DNA from: Actinacidiphila acidipaludis
Lineage (GTDB): Bacteria; Actinomycetota; Actinomycetes; Streptomycetales; Streptomycetaceae
Reading direction: 5' to 3'
Assembly (NCBI RefSeq): GCF_019890725.1
Contig: NZ_JAINZZ010000003.1
Location: forward strand, 124,001-188,000
Length of the DNA: 64,000 nucleotides
Of this stretch, positions 8,401 to 17,210 are shown piece after piece (the stretch's first letter is position 1; every line of letters begins with the position of its first letter). A program made the translations under genes and the position numbers. The notes under the pieces were generated by a model. The model was not told the origin of the DNA and made no database searches. It was given only the letters and a program-made list of their open reading frames with translations.

Positions 8401-9312
8401 TCCGTCGACGTTCGAGGCGGCCGGCACCTGGTACGGGCGGCGCCCGCTTCGGGGCCCGCCCAGCCGGATGTCCAGGCGGCGCGGCAGGGCGTCCGGGTCG
8501 GCCAGGTCCTCGACCACCCACAGCTCGCCCGCGCACTGGTACACCACGCGCTCGCCGTCGGTCGACGCGCTGCGGGCGTAGAAGTCGGCGTGGTCGGTGT
8601 GGCGGCGCAGGCCGCTGCCGTCGGTCGCGCAGGAGTACAGGTTGCCGATGCCCTCGTGGTCGGACAGGAACGCGATGCGGCCCGCGACGAACATCGGCGA
8701 CGCCAGATGCCCGTCGATGTCCGGGACCAGCCGCTCACCGTGCAGCCACAGGCGCCCGGTGGCACCGCCGCGGTACCGCTTCCAGGCGTGCGGCTCGTGC
8801 GGCGGCGTGCCGGTCAGCAGCAGGGTGCGGCGCTCGGTGCCGCCGCCCCGGGCGCACGGCCGGTCCTGGACGGCGATGTCGGAGACCGGACCCCACGGCA
8901 GCGGGGCGCCGGGCTCGCCCTCGGCCGGGACGCTGTGCGCCCACGTGTGGTACGCGAACGGCTTGCCGTGCGACGACACGGCCAGCACGTGGCCGTCCGG
9001 CGTCCACGAGCACACGCGGGTGTCGGTGCTGCCCCAGTACGTCAGCCGACGCGAGGGGCCGCCCTCGGCCGGGACGAGGTAGACCTCGGGGTCGAGACTG
9101 CGCCAGTTCGTGAACGCGATGGTGCCGCCGTCCGGCGAGAAGCGTGGTGGCCCCACCCGTGTACGGTCCGCGGTCACCCGCCACGCGCGCCCGGGAGGTC
9201 CGCCGGGCGGCCCGAGCGGGGCCACCCAGATGTCGTCCTCGGCGGCGAAGCAGACGAGGTCGCCGTTCAGGTGCGGGAACCGGAGGTACGCGCCATCGCT
9301 CACCCCTCCCAT
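5401..9312 (-). CDS. Tricorn-type S41 protease with a large Gly/Asp/Ser-rich insertion
   Basis: A 1303-residue protein read from the ATG at 9312 (a GTG at 9303 is an alternative). The order of domains fits tricorn protease: N-terminal WD-like propeller blades (F-S-P-D-G-G-T-I-A-F, T-P-D-G-H), a second propeller (F-S-P-D-S-A-W-L, F-T-R-D-G-R-Y), a helical domain, a PDZ-like region and the S41 core. Catalytic candidates visible are the Ser-His pair at 959-960 in G-T-S-H-A-Y and Ser1184 in S-S-D-G-D-M. Tricorn trims proteasome or Clp products to short peptides in the cytoplasm. Unusual: some 150-190 residues of low-complexity Gly/Ala/Asp/Ser/Pro sequence (about 7640-8110) lie between the two propellers, which makes the protein some 200 residues longer than usual. 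Cytoplasmic; no signal peptide. Confidence 0.88.
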   Translation of the reverse strand: MGGVSDGAYLRFPHLNGDLVCFAAEDDIWVAPLGPPGGPPGRAWRVTADRTRVGPPRFSPDGGTIAFTNWRSLDPEVYLVPAEGGPSRRLTYWGSTDTRVCSWTPDGHVLAVSSHGKPFAYHTWAHSVPAEGEPGAPLPWGPVSDIAVQDRPCARGGGTERRTLLLTGTPPHEPHAWKRYRGGATGRLWLHGERLVPDIDGHLASPMFVAGRIAFLSDHEGIGNLYSCATDGSGLRRHTDHADFYARSASTDGERVVYQCAGELWVVEDLADPDALPRRLDIRLGGPRSGRRPYQVPAASNVDGLATDRTGRASAVCVRGSLYWLTHRDGPARTIADEPGARVRLPRMLGDTGLIAYVTDAEGEDGIELAPLPGRAARTLSREREELGELDEGGLGEVAEVAAGAAAAGDAVQVGAGARRGSTRWTGQDEGTGAGPDGPGPPDGGTGPERTGPDGAGASGSGADGSGASSSRADGSGVGPSGREGGGTERPGPRPEALVEGGAGDGGAGDDGSADDGSEEGGSGDGGPGGGAATGPAAGSADGSGAGSGSGDVRDVDDVRVRLATGRLGRALELVSSPDGGTLAVASHDGRLLLVSTGVGDDGDGSVGSGTRGPATGEGDFDDDRLTHGRPPVARPAGTVQELIRSTNGPVRDLAFSPDSAWLTWSHPGVGRSLRSIKIARLSDHTILDVTNGRFEDEQPVFTRDGRYLAFLSWRGFDPVYDVHTGDLSFPLGCRPYLVPLNSATPSPFALRVEGSPVGSGLDPGEAVGDGPVVVEAEGLPNRVTPFPVAASKYSALEPVQGGLVWLRWPISGALGETFVNPADPSARPTLDYFNLGKSKRTELVHHMDWYAVSGDGQRLAVFDEGDLAVLPATERGDDDSTVYVDMRRILHEVEPTAEWRQSYAEAGRLIRDYFWAPDMCGVDWPAILDQYRPLVERVSTPDEFADLLREVLGELGTSHAYVQPARRSEGPPHYQRPIGLLGADFQHNKDGTWTVLRILPGESSDSKARSPLAGTGIREGAVLTHVDGRPVDPQAGPFPLLSGAGGTTVELTFLPPGGRGAPRRVAVVPLIDDRPLRYQHWVARRRRVVRRLSGGRCGYLHIPDLGGSGWAQFNRDLRKEVAYDALLVDVRGNAGGNISELVIEKLTRKVLGWDLTRNAQPVSYAGSAPRGPIVAVADEATSSDGDMITAAFKLLGLGPVVGLRTWGGVVGMTGRHRLGDNTVITVPMNAAWFDAYGWAVENHGVSPDIECLRTPLDWAEGRHGQLAVAVRTALDLLERHPAAVPPDLSTRPNRARPELPPR

Positions 9313-9473
9313 GGTTCGGGGCGCCCGGAGGCCCAGCAACTTTTCGGACAGGGGTGCGCCCCCGCGATACCCCGATCCGCCGTACACGCGCCCCGCGCTC
9401 CGGCGGCCGACCGCCCGCGCCCTGCCCGCGCCCGGCACCCCCAGGGGCCCCGCGCCGCACAAGGGCGCCCCCG

Positions 9474-10898
9474 CTACTCCTGCCCCTGCTCCCGCAGCCG
9501 CCGCTCCGCCGCCGCCAGCCGCGCCAGCGTCCGCTCCCGGCCCAGCGCGACCAGGGACTCGAAGAGCGGCAGGCCGACCGTGCGGCCGGTGACCGCGACC
9601 CGCACCGGAGCCTGCGCCTTGCCGAGCTTGAGGCCGTGCGCCTCGGCCACCGCCTCCAGCGCGGCCTTCAGCGGCTCCGCCTCCCACACCGCGCCGGACA
9701 GCGCCGCCGAGGCGTCCCGCAGCAGTTCCCGGGCGCCCGGCTTCATGGCCTTGGCCCACGACGCCTCGTCGTCCACCGGCTCGTCGAGGAAGAGGAAGTC
9801 GACGTTCGCGGTGATGTCCGACAGCACCGCGAGCCGGGTCTGCGCCAGCGGCGCCACCTGCGCGAAGACCTCCGGGTCGTACGACTCCGGCGCCCAGGGG
9901 GCGTGCGGCGCCATCAGCCACGGCGTGCACTCGGCGACGAAGTCCGCACCGGACAGCGCCCGGATGTACTCGCCGTTGAACGCGGTGAGCTTCTTGAGGT
10001 CGAAGAAGGCCGACGAGCCGTTGACGTCCTCGATGCGGAAGAGCCGCTCCAGCTCCTGGTAGGGCATGATCTCGCGGTCGCCGCCCGGGCCCCAGCCCAG
10101 CAGCATCAGGTAGTTGACCATGGCCTCGGGCAGGTAGCCCTCGGCGAGGTAGTCCTCCAAAGCGACCTTGTCCCGGCGCTTGGAGAGCTTCTGCCGCTTC
10201 TCGTTGACGATCACGGGCAGGTGCGCCCACACCGGCGGCCGGGCGCCGAGGGCCTGCCACAGCAGCTGCTGCTTGGGCGTGTTCGACAGGTGCTCCTCGC
10301 CGCGGATGACCTCGGTGATGCCCTCGTCGAGGTCGTCGACCACGTTGGCCAGCAGGAACACCGGCGAACCGTCGCCACGCGCGATCACGAAGTCCTCGAT
10401 CGCGCTGTTGGGGAACGACGGCTCGCCGCGGATCAGGTCCACCACGACCGTCTCGCCCTCGTCCGGGGTGCGGAAGCGCAGGGCGCGGCCCGGCTCGTGG
10501 GCGAGCCCGCGGTCGCGGCAGAAGCCGTCGTAGCCCAGGTGCGGGGAGCCGGTGCGCTCGGCGAGCTGCTCGCGGGTGCAGTCGCAGTAGTACGCCGCGC
10601 CCGCCGCGTGCAGTTTCAGGGCGGCCTCGCGGTGGCGGCCGGCGTTCGCGGACTGGAAGTACGGGCCCTCGAAGTGCGGGTCGGCCTGCGAGATGCCGAT
10701 CGCGGCGAGCGCGCTGACGATCCCGTCGATCCACTCCGGCTTGTTGCGGGCCGCGTCGGTGTCCTCGATCCGCAGTACGAAGGTGCCGCCGGACTGTCGT
10801 GCCACGGCCCAGTTGTAGAGCGCGGACCGCGCGCCTCCGACGTGGAACATGCCGGTCGGGGACGGTGCGAAACGGACGCGGGGCGCGGCATCAGACAT
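9474..10898 (-). CDS. gltX: Glutamyl-tRNA synthetase
   Basis: A 474-residue class I synthetase that charges tRNA-Glu. The HIGH-equivalent motif is in [12 protein letters not shown] (residues about 11-22), followed by R-S-A-L-Y-N-W and the family signature L-R-I-E-D-T-D. A zinc-type cluster C-D-C appears in Y-Y-C-D-C-T, and the KMSKS equivalent is K-L-S-K-R. The C-terminal helical anticodon-binding domain is complete. Start ATG at 10898 has no strong SD; nothing upstream is better. It is divergent from the FAD dehydrogenase at 11046. Actinobacteria normally use a non-discriminating GluRS with GatCAB (family knowledge). Confidence 0.96.
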   Translation of the reverse strand: MSDAAPRVRFAPSPTGMFHVGGARSALYNWAVARQSGGTFVLRIEDTDAARNKPEWIDGIVSALAAIGISQADPHFEGPYFQSANAGRHREAALKLHAAGAAYYCDCTREQLAERTGSPHLGYDGFCRDRGLAHEPGRALRFRTPDEGETVVVDLIRGEPSFPNSAIEDFVIARGDGSPVFLLANVVDDLDEGITEVIRGEEHLSNTPKQQLLWQALGARPPVWAHLPVIVNEKRQKLSKRRDKVALEDYLAEGYLPEAMVNYLMLLGWGPGGDREIMPYQELERLFRIEDVNGSSAFFDLKKLTAFNGEYIRALSGADFVAECTPWLMAPHAPWAPESYDPEVFAQVAPLAQTRLAVLSDITANVDFLFLDEPVDDEASWAKAMKPGARELLRDASAALSGAVWEAEPLKAALEAVAEAHGLKLGKAQAPVRVAVTGRTVGLPLFESLVALGRERTLARLAAAERRLREQGQE

Positions 10899-10981
10899 GG
10901 GCCACAGCCTATCCGGCCGATCACCGGTGCCCGCGGACAATGACCTGGCCGCGGGGCTCGCGTAACGTGCTCCGGACGTTG

Positions 10982-11009
10982 ACCGGTGAGGAGCAACCGG
11001 TGAGGAGCA
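10982..11009 (+). repeat. 14-base tandem duplication ahead of the FAD dehydrogenase
   Basis: ACCGGTGAGGAGCA occurs twice head to tail (10982-10995 and 10996-11009) and is followed by ACC. Each unit contains a GGTGAGGAG Shine-Dalgarno-like core, 37 and more bases before the chosen ATG at 11046. It could be a simple slippage duplication or mark a leader element. Confidence 0.7.
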
Positions 11010-11045
11010 ACCCGCGGGTTGCGCACAGTGGACGGGAGCGGGCCG

Positions 11046-12722
11046 ATGGCACTGGACGCGGACGTCGTGGTGGTGGGAGGCGGGCTGGCCGGGCTGGTCG
11101 CCACCGCCGAGCTGGCCGGGGCAGGACGCAAGGTGATCCTGCTCGACCAGGAACCGGAGGCGTCGCTGGGCGGGCAGGCCTTCTGGTCGTTCGGCGGGCT
11201 GTTCCTCGTCGACTCGCCGGAGCAGCGCCGTATGCGGATCAAGGACAGCACCGAGCTGGCGCTGCAGGACTGGATGGGCACCGCGGGCTTCGATCGGCCC
11301 GAGGACCACTGGCCGCGGCGCTGGGCGGAGGCGTACGTGCACTTCGCGGCGGGGGAGAAGCGGGCGTGGCTGCGCGAGCGCGGCATAGGCCTGTTCCCCG
11401 TGGTCGGCTGGGCCGAGCGCGGCGGGTTCCTGGCGACCGGCCCCGGCAACTCGGTGCCGCGCTTCCACATCACGTGGGGGACCGGCCCCGGCGTCGTGGC
11501 GCCGTTCGAGCAGCGGGTGCGGGACGCGGTCGCCGCGGGCCGGGTCGAGATGCGCTTCCGGCACCGGGTGACCGCGCTGTCGGTGACGGACGGCGTGGTG
11601 GACGGCGTCAGCGGCGAGGTGCTGGTGCCCAGCCTGGTGGGCCGGGGGGAGGCCAGTTCGCGCGAGGTGGCGGGCGAGTTCAGCCTGAAGGCGCAGGCCG
11701 TGGTGGTCACGTCCGGCGGCATCGGCGGCAACCACGACCTGGTGCGGGCCGCGTGGCCCGAACGGCTCGGCACCCCGCCGCAGAAGCTGCTGTCGGGGGT
11801 TCCGGCGCACGTCGACGGGCTGATGCTCGGGGTGGCCGGGAAGGCCGGCGCCGGTCTGATCAACGGCGACCGGATGTGGCACTACACCGAGGGCATCGAG
11901 AACTGGAACCCGATCTGGGCCCGCCACGGCATCCGCATCCTGCCCGGCCCGTCCTCGCTGTGGCTGGACGCGACCGGCCGGCGGCTGCCGGTGCCGTACT
12001 TCCCCGGTTTCGACACCCTCGGGACGCTCGAGCACATCATGCGTACCGGGCACGAGTACACCTGGTTCGTCCTCACCCAGAAGATCATCGAGAAGGAGTT
12101 CGCGCTGTCGGGCTCCGAGCAGAACCCTGACCTGACGGGCAAGAGCGTGCGCGAGGTGCTCAAGCGCGCGCTGCCCGGCGCTCCGGGACCGGTCGAGGCG
12201 TTCAAGCAGCACGGCGTGGACTTCGTGGTGGAACGCGAACTCGGCGCGCTGGTCCGGGGGATGAACGCGCTCAGCGGCGAGGGGCTGATCGACGAGACCG
12301 AGCTGCGGCGGGAGATCGAGGCGCGCGACCGCGAGATCGCCAACGCCTACACCAAGGACCTGCAGGTCACCGCGATCCGCGGCGCCCGCAACTACCTGGG
12401 CGACAAGCTCATCCGCACCGCCACCCCGCACCGGCTGCTGGACCCGAAGGCCGGACCGCTGATCGCGGTGCGGCTCAACATCCTCACCCGCAAGTCGCTC
12501 GGCGGCCTGGAGACCGACCTGGACGCCCGCGTGCTCACCCCGGCGCCCGGTGCGGGCGAGAGCCGCGGCGAACCGCTGCCCGGGCTCTACGCGGCGGGCG
12601 AGGCGGCGGGCTTCGGCGGCGGGGGGATGCACGGGTACCGCTCGCTGGAGGGCACGTTCCTCGGCGGCTGCATCTTCTCCGGGCGCGCGGCGGGCCGTGC
12701 GGCGGCCAAGGTGACCGCGTAG
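11046..12722 (+). CDS. FAD-binding dehydrogenase (flavocytochrome c / 3-ketosteroid dehydrogenase-like)
   Basis: A 558-residue flavoprotein starting [18 protein letters not shown], the classic G-G-G-x-A-G FAD motif at about residues 11-16. A late FAD-site pattern [21 protein letters not shown] is near the C-terminus, typical of the succinate dehydrogenase/fumarate reductase flavoprotein superfamily and of the stand-alone FAD-binding dehydrogenases common in actinobacteria. Substrate cannot be told from sequence; a steroid or enone is possible. An in-frame TTG at 11019 would add nine residues. It is followed by a strong hairpin, so it is probably monocistronic. Confidence 0.86.
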   Translation: MALDADVVVVGGGLAGLVATAELAGAGRKVILLDQEPEASLGGQAFWSFGGLFLVDSPEQRRMRIKDSTELALQDWMGTAGFDRPEDHWPRRWAEAYVHFAAGEKRAWLRERGIGLFPVVGWAERGGFLATGPGNSVPRFHITWGTGPGVVAPFEQRVRDAVAAGRVEMRFRHRVTALSVTDGVVDGVSGEVLVPSLVGRGEASSREVAGEFSLKAQAVVVTSGGIGGNHDLVRAAWPERLGTPPQKLLSGVPAHVDGLMLGVAGKAGAGLINGDRMWHYTEGIENWNPIWARHGIRILPGPSSLWLDATGRRLPVPYFPGFDTLGTLEHIMRTGHEYTWFVLTQKIIEKEFALSGSEQNPDLTGKSVREVLKRALPGAPGPVEAFKQHGVDFVVERELGALVRGMNALSGEGLIDETELRREIEARDREIANAYTKDLQVTAIRGARNYLGDKLIRTATPHRLLDPKAGPLIAVRLNILTRKSLGGLETDLDARVLTPAPGAGESRGEPLPGLYAAGEAAGFGGGGMHGYRSLEGTFLGGCIFSGRAAGRAAAKVTA

Positions 12723-12763
12723 GGCGCGCGGCGGACGGGGATTCGGCAGCGGAATCCCGAACC

Positions 12764-12797
12764 GGGCCCGGAGGGTGCGTACATGCCCTCCGGGCCC
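12764..12797. terminator. Intrinsic hairpin after the FAD dehydrogenase
   Basis: Perfect 12-base arms GGGCCCGGAGGG (12764-12775) and its complement (12786-12797) with a 10-base loop, 41 bases after the stop at 12722. A smaller GGGATTC/GAATCCC stem just before it (12738-12758) may add to it. Confidence 0.85.
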
Positions 12798-12901
12798 TGT
12801 TCACGCGGCAGTTGGCAACTGATGTGACGGGACGTCAACTCGCCCCGGATGTCCGCCACTCCTGCTTCAAGCATTGACAGGGACAGGGCGGCTCCGCACT
12901 A

Positions 12902-12915
12902 TGGGAGCGCTCCCA
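12902..12915. promoter_or_regulatory. CebR operator (cellobiose/cello-oligosaccharide repressor box)
   Basis: TGGGAGCGCTCCCA is a perfect 14-base palindrome identical to the known Streptomyces CebR box that controls cellulase and cebEFG genes. It lies 100 bases before the GH6 cellulase start, a usual distance for an operator over a promoter. It predicts repression relieved by cellobiose or cellotriose. Confidence 0.92.
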
Positions 12916-13015
12916 CGTTAAGAGCGTGTAACCGAACCATGAATCACCGCACCACCTCCCTTGACCTCTCGAACCAGCTTCGACGGTCCACCCCCCATAT
13001 GGAGGTTGTTCGCAC

Positions 13016-14875
13016 ATGGCAGTCCCGATAGTCCGACGCAGAACGGCCGCGTTGGCGGCGGCAGGCGCGCTCGTCGTCGCCTCCGGTGCCGTGGCCGCTG
13101 CGATGAGCACCACCGCCTCGGCCGCCACGGCCGGCTGCTCGGTGAACTACAGCGTGAACCAGTGGGACAGCGGGTTCACCGCGCAGGTCACCATCACCAA
13201 CACCGGCCCCGCACTGAGCACCTGGACCCTCGGCTGGACCTTCGCCGGCAACCAGAAGGTCACCCAGGGCTGGAACGCCACCATCACCCAGAACGGCCAG
13301 GCGGTCACCGCCAAGGACATGGGGTACAACGGCGCGATCGCGACCGGCGGCACCACGAACTTCGGCTTCAACGCCTCGTACAGCGGCACCAACGCCTCGC
13401 CGACCGCGTTCACGCTCAACGGCGTGGCCTGCGGCGGCTCCGGCAGCACCGGTGGCAGCACGACCGGCGGCAGCACCACGGGCGGCAGCACGACCGGTGG
13501 CAGCACGACCGGCGGCAGCACCACCGGCGGCAGTACGACGGGTGGCAGCACCACGGGCGGCAGCACCACGGGCGGCAGCACGACCGGTGGCAGCACCGGC
13601 GGCACCACCCCGCCCCCGCCCGGGCAGAAGCTGGACAATCCGTACGTGGGCGCCAAGGGCTACGTCAACCCGGAGTGGTCCGCCGAGGCCGCCGGCGACG
13701 GCGGCCAGGCCATCGCCAACCAGTCGACCGCCGTGTGGCTGGACCGGATCGCCGCGATCAACGGCGTGAACGGCGGGATGGGTCTGAAGGCCCACCTCGA
13801 CGCCGCGGTGCAGCAGGCCGCGGGACAGCCGCTGACCGTGGAGTTCGTGATCTACGACCTCCCCGGCCGTGACTGCTCCGCCCTCGCCTCCAACGGCGAG
13901 CTCGGCCCCACGGACATCGACAAGTACGAGACGCAGTACATCGACCCGATCACCTCGATCATGTCGGACTCGAAGTACGCGAACCTGCGGATCGTCAACA
14001 TCATCGAACCCGACTCGCTGCCGAACCTCGTCACCAACGCGGGCGGCACGGCCGGTTCGACGGACGCCTGCGCGACCATGAAGGCGAACGGCAACTACGA
14101 GAAGGGCGTCAGCTACGCGCTGGCCAAGCTCGGCGCGCTGCCGAACACCTACAACTACATCGACGCCGGCCACCACGCCTGGCTCGGCTGGGACAGCAAC
14201 CTCGGTCCCTCCGCCCAGGAGTTCTACAAGGTCGCGACGACGGGCGGCGCCAGCCTGGCCGACGTCCAGGGCTTCATCACCAACACGGCCAACTACAGCG
14301 CCACGGTGGAGCCTTACGTCAAGATCACGGACAACGTCAACGGCACGACCGTGCGCCAGTCCAAGTGGATCGACTGGAACAACTACGACGACGAGCAGTC
14401 GTACGCGGTCGGCCTGCGCAACCAGCTGATCTCCGACGGCTTCCCGTCCAGCATCGGCATGCTGATCGACACCGGCCGCAACGGCTGGGGCGGCTCCGCG
14501 CGTCCCACCGGTCCGGGCGCGACCACCAGCGTCGACACGTACGTCAACGGCGGCCGGATCGACCGCCGTATCCACGCCGGCAACTGGTGCAACCAGTCCG
14601 GTGCGGGCATCGGTGCCCGTCCGACGGCGGCGCCCGCGGCGAACATCGACGCCTACGTGTGGATCAAGCCCCCGGGCGAGTCGGACGGTTCGAGCTCGGC
14701 CATCTCGAACGACGAGGGCAAGGGCTTCGACCAGATGTGTGACCCGACCTACGGCGGCAACGCGCGCAACGGCAACAACCCGACGGGTGCCCTGCCGAAC
14801 GCGCCGCTCGCCGGCCACTGGTTCTCGGCGGAGTTCCACCAGCTCCTGCAGAACGCGTACCCGCCGCTGTCGTAA
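13016..14875 (+). CDS. Secreted CBM2-GH6 cellulase (cellobiohydrolase/1,4-beta-cellobiosidase)
   Basis: A 619-residue exoenzyme. Residues 1 to about 36 are a signal peptide: an R-R-R n-region, a hydrophobic core and an A-S-A cleavage site. Residues about 37-142 are a CBM2 cellulose-binding module with its conserved Trp residues and terminal cysteines. Residues about 143-200 are a Gly/Ser/Thr repeat linker, and 205-619 are the GH6 catalytic domain. GH6 signatures are Y-D-L-P-G-R-D-C-S-A-L-A-S-N-G-E, I-I-E-P-D-S-L-P-N, D-A-G-H-H-A-W-L-G-W and W-I-K-P-P-G-E-S-D-G. It hydrolyses cellulose chains to cellobiose outside the cell. GGAGG precedes the ATG by 10 bases. The CebR box at 12902 implies induction by cello-oligosaccharides. 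Confidence 0.95.
   Translation: MAVPIVRRRTAALAAAGALVVASGAVAAAMSTTASAATAGCSVNYSVNQWDSGFTAQVTITNTGPALSTWTLGWTFAGNQKVTQGWNATITQNGQAVTAKDMGYNGAIATGGTTNFGFNASYSGTNASPTAFTLNGVACGGSGSTGGSTTGGSTTGGSTTGGSTTGGSTTGGSTTGGSTTGGSTTGGSTTGGSTGGTTPPPPGQKLDNPYVGAKGYVNPEWSAEAAGDGGQAIANQSTAVWLDRIAAINGVNGGMGLKAHLDAAVQQAAGQPLTVEFVIYDLPGRDCSALASNGELGPTDIDKYETQYIDPITSIMSDSKYANLRIVNIIEPDSLPNLVTNAGGTAGSTDACATMKANGNYEKGVSYALAKLGALPNTYNYIDAGHHAWLGWDSNLGPSAQEFYKVATTGGASLADVQGFITNTANYSATVEPYVKITDNVNGTTVRQSKWIDWNNYDDEQSYAVGLRNQLISDGFPSSIGMLIDTGRNGWGGSARPTGPGATTSVDTYVNGGRIDRRIHAGNWCNQSGAGIGARPTAAPAANIDAYVWIKPPGESDGSSSAISNDEGKGFDQMCDPTYGGNARNGNNPTGALPNAPLAGHWFSAEFHQLLQNAYPPLS
13440..13606 (+). repeat. GGST-encoding minisatellite (cellulase linker)
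   Basis: About a dozen in-frame 12-base units coding G-G-S-T-T or G-G-S-T, varying only at third positions (ACC/ACG, GGC/GGT). It encodes the flexible linker between the binding module and the catalytic domain; copy number may vary between strains by slippage. Confidence 0.9.
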
Positions 14876-14936
14876 GTCCTGAAGAGCCTGAAGAGGCGGA
14901 CGGCGGATCCCCCCACCGGGCCCGTGACGGGGCCGC

Positions 14937-14959
14937 GTCCTGGTCGACCCGACCAGGAC
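14937..14959. terminator. Intrinsic hairpin after the cellulase
   Basis: Perfect 10-base arms GTCCTGGTCG (14937-14946) and its complement (14950-14959) with an ACC loop, 61 bases after the stop at 14875. Flanking GC-rich sequence can extend the stem imperfectly. Confidence 0.75.
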
Positions 14960-15153
14960 CGCGGTCCCGGAGCGGGCCTGCCGCCTGTCCGGGCGCCGTC
15001 CAGGTCCCCGGGGTCCATGACGCCCCGCCCGCGGCCCCCGGACCTGCCGGTCCTCGCCGTCGTGCACCATGGAGGGCGGAACGACGACACGCAGGCGGGC
15101 ACGGGTACGGCACCCATCGCCCCGCAGGCCGGGCAACGCAGGAGGCACCGCTC

Positions 15154-16386
15154 ATGGGCTTCGGGGACGTCCACGGGACGGTGGCGGACGGCTGGCAGCC
15201 GGTACGCGAGACCTTCGCGCACAACTTCTCCCGCCGCGGCGACCGCGGCGCGGCCGTCAGCGTCTACCACCAGGGGCACAAGGTGGTGGACCTGTGGGGC
15301 GGCACCCGCGACTTCGACGGCGGCCCCGGCGGCAAGCCGTGGGAGCGGGACACCGCGCAGACCGTGCGGTCCGCCACCAAGGGCGTGGCCGCGGCCTGCC
15401 TGCTGCTGCTCCACCAGAGCGGCCGGCTCGACCTCGACGCGCCGGTGGGCGCGTACTGGCCGGAGTTCAAGGCCCAGGGCAAGGACCGCGTCACCGTGCG
15501 GGACGTCCTCGCGCACCGGGCCGGCGTGCCCGCGCTCGACGTGCCGCTGACCCCCGCCCAGGCGCTGGACGGCGTGTCCGGCCCGCGGGCGCTGGCCGCC
15601 CAGGCGCCGCTGTTCCCGCCCGGCGCCGCGCACGGCTACCACGCGCAGACCTACAGCTGGCTGCTCGGCGAACTGGTGCTGCGCGTCACCGGCCGGACCC
15701 TGGGGCGGTTCGTCGCCGAGGAGATCGCCTGGCCGCTCGGCCTCGACCTGTGGATAGGCCTGCCCGCGGGCCAGGAGCACCGTGTCGGCCGCATCGGCGC
15801 GACCCCGGCCCCCGAGCCCACGGCCTCGGGCGCGCTGCGTGCCCGCCCCAAGCCGGCCGTCAACGACGCCTACGCCGACCCCGAGTCGCTGACCCGCCGT
15901 GCCTTCGCCGCGATCACCCCGCTGCCCGACGAGAACGACCCGGTCTACCGGGCCGGCGAACTCGCCGCGTCGGGCGGCATCGCGACCGCCCGCGCGCTGG
16001 CCCGCTGCTATGCGGCGTTCGTCGGCGACGTGGACGGTGAGGCCGGCGGTGAACCCGGCGGTCCGGGCGCGCGAACGTCACCGGACGGGCACCGGCTGCT
16101 CGCCCCGGCCACCGTGACGGCCGCCCGCACGGAGGAGTCCGCGGGTCCGGACCGCGTCCTGGTGGTCAACACCCGCTTCGGGCTGGGCTACATGCTGCAC
16201 GGCCCGTCCTCCCCGCTGCTCGGCCCGGCCTCCTTCGGGCACCCCGGCCGCGGCGGCTCGCTCGCGTTCGCCGACCCCGACCACGCGGTCGGCTTCGGCT
16301 ACGTCACCAACGGCATGCAGCAGAACGTCACCGCCGACCCTCGTGCACAGGCTCTGGTCAGGGCCGTTCGGGAGTGCCTAACCTGA
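15154..16386 (+). CDS. Beta-lactamase-fold serine hydrolase (esterase/class C-like)
   Basis: A 410-residue protein of the EstB/penicillin-binding-protein-like class C superfamily. It has no signal peptide, so it is cytoplasmic and probably an esterase or amide hydrolase rather than a true beta-lactamase. The catalytic S-x-x-K is S-A-T-K at residues 73-76 (T-V-R-S-A-T-K-G-V-A). A Tyr motif follows in T-Y-S-W-L-L-G-E, and a late H-P-G-R-G-G-S-L takes the place of the K-T-G box, as in esterases of this fold. GGAGG lies eight bases before the ATG. It ends five bases before the next SDR gene, so the two are likely co-transcribed. Confidence 0.88.
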   Translation: MGFGDVHGTVADGWQPVRETFAHNFSRRGDRGAAVSVYHQGHKVVDLWGGTRDFDGGPGGKPWERDTAQTVRSATKGVAAACLLLLHQSGRLDLDAPVGAYWPEFKAQGKDRVTVRDVLAHRAGVPALDVPLTPAQALDGVSGPRALAAQAPLFPPGAAHGYHAQTYSWLLGELVLRVTGRTLGRFVAEEIAWPLGLDLWIGLPAGQEHRVGRIGATPAPEPTASGALRARPKPAVNDAYADPESLTRRAFAAITPLPDENDPVYRAGELAASGGIATARALARCYAAFVGDVDGEAGGEPGGPGARTSPDGHRLLAPATVTAARTEESAGPDRVLVVNTRFGLGYMLHGPSSPLLGPASFGHPGRGGSLAFADPDHAVGFGYVTNGMQQNVTADPRAQALVRAVRECLT

Positions 16387-16390
16387 CCCG

Positions 16391-17197
16391 ATGAAACGCT
16401 TCGACACCTACGGTGTGATGGTCACGGGCGGTGCCCGCGGGATCGGCGAGGCGACCGCGCGGCGCTTCGCCGCGGAGGGGGCCGGTGTGCTGATCGCCGA
16501 CCGCGACGGCGCGTCGGGCGCGCGCACGGCGGCGTCGATCCGGGAGGACGGCGGGCTGGCCGAGCACATCGTGTGCGACGTGGCCGACCGCGACTCCGTG
16601 GACGCGGCGGTGGCCTGGGCGGCGGCCGCCTTCGGCACGCTGGACGTGCTGGTCAACAACGCGTACTCGTGCACCGACCACCACGAGGACTTCGGCGACG
16701 AACGGGACGAGGAGTGGCTCCTCGACCTGGACGTCAGCCTCGTCGGCGCGATGCGCTGCGCGCGGGCCGCGCTGCCGCACCTGGCGAAGGCGCCGGGCCG
16801 GCGCGGCGCGATCGTCAACATCGGCTCGGTCAACGGGCTTTCGTATTTCGGCAACCACGCGTACAGCGCGGCGAAGGCCGGGCTGGTGTCGCTGACCCGC
16901 ACCCTCGCGCAGACCGCGGCCGCCCAGGGTGTGCGGGTGAACCTGGTCGCCCCCGGCACGATCCGCACCCCGGTGTGGGAGGGGCGCGAGGCGACGCTGA
17001 CGGCCGCGGCCCGGATCTACCCGCTGGGCCGCGTGGGCGAGCCGGCCGACATCGCGGCGGCGGTCACCTTCCTCGCGTCGGCCGACGCGTCGTGGATCAC
17101 GGGGGTGACGCTGCCGGTGGACGGCGGCATCCTGGGGTCGAACGCGGGGTTCACCGATGCGTTGGCGGCTGAGGCCGCGGCCGACTCCCTGGGCTGA
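16391..17197 (+). CDS. SDR family oxidoreductase
   Basis: A 268-residue classical SDR. It has T-G-G-A-R-G-I-G (about 12-19), N-N-A-Y at about 90, the catalytic Ser in N-I-G-S-V-N-G and the active-site Y-S-A-A-K. The C-terminal G-W/I-T-G-V-T-L-P-V-D-G-G-I substrate loop is also present. Gly-rich N-terminal motif and length fit the NAD(P)-dependent FabG-like group. Four bases separate it from the preceding hydrolase gene, suggesting one transcript. Substrate unknown. Its 3' side runs directly into a tandem repeat array. Confidence 0.87.
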   Translation: MKRFDTYGVMVTGGARGIGEATARRFAAEGAGVLIADRDGASGARTAASIREDGGLAEHIVCDVADRDSVDAAVAWAAAAFGTLDVLVNNAYSCTDHHEDFGDERDEEWLLDLDVSLVGAMRCARAALPHLAKAPGRRGAIVNIGSVNGLSYFGNHAYSAAKAGLVSLTRTLAQTAAAQGVRVNLVAPGTIRTPVWEGREATLTAAARIYPLGRVGEPADIAAAVTFLASADASWITGVTLPVDGGILGSNAGFTDALAAEAAADSLG

Positions 17198-17210
17198 GGG
17201 CCCTCCTCAC

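Noticed and set aside
7280-8581. 433-aa Pro/Ser-rich plus-strand open frame
   Set aside because: Antisense of the Gly/Asp-rich insert of tricorn; no SD, and the protein is pure low complexity.
10899-12632. Long minus-strand upstream extension of gltX
   Set aside because: The sequence upstream of [10 protein letters not shown] is the complement of the FAD dehydrogenase and has no synthetase features; gltX starts at 10898.
13440-13606. CRISPR-like or transposon repeats
   Set aside because: In-frame Gly/Ser/Thr codon repeats encoding an exoenzyme linker.
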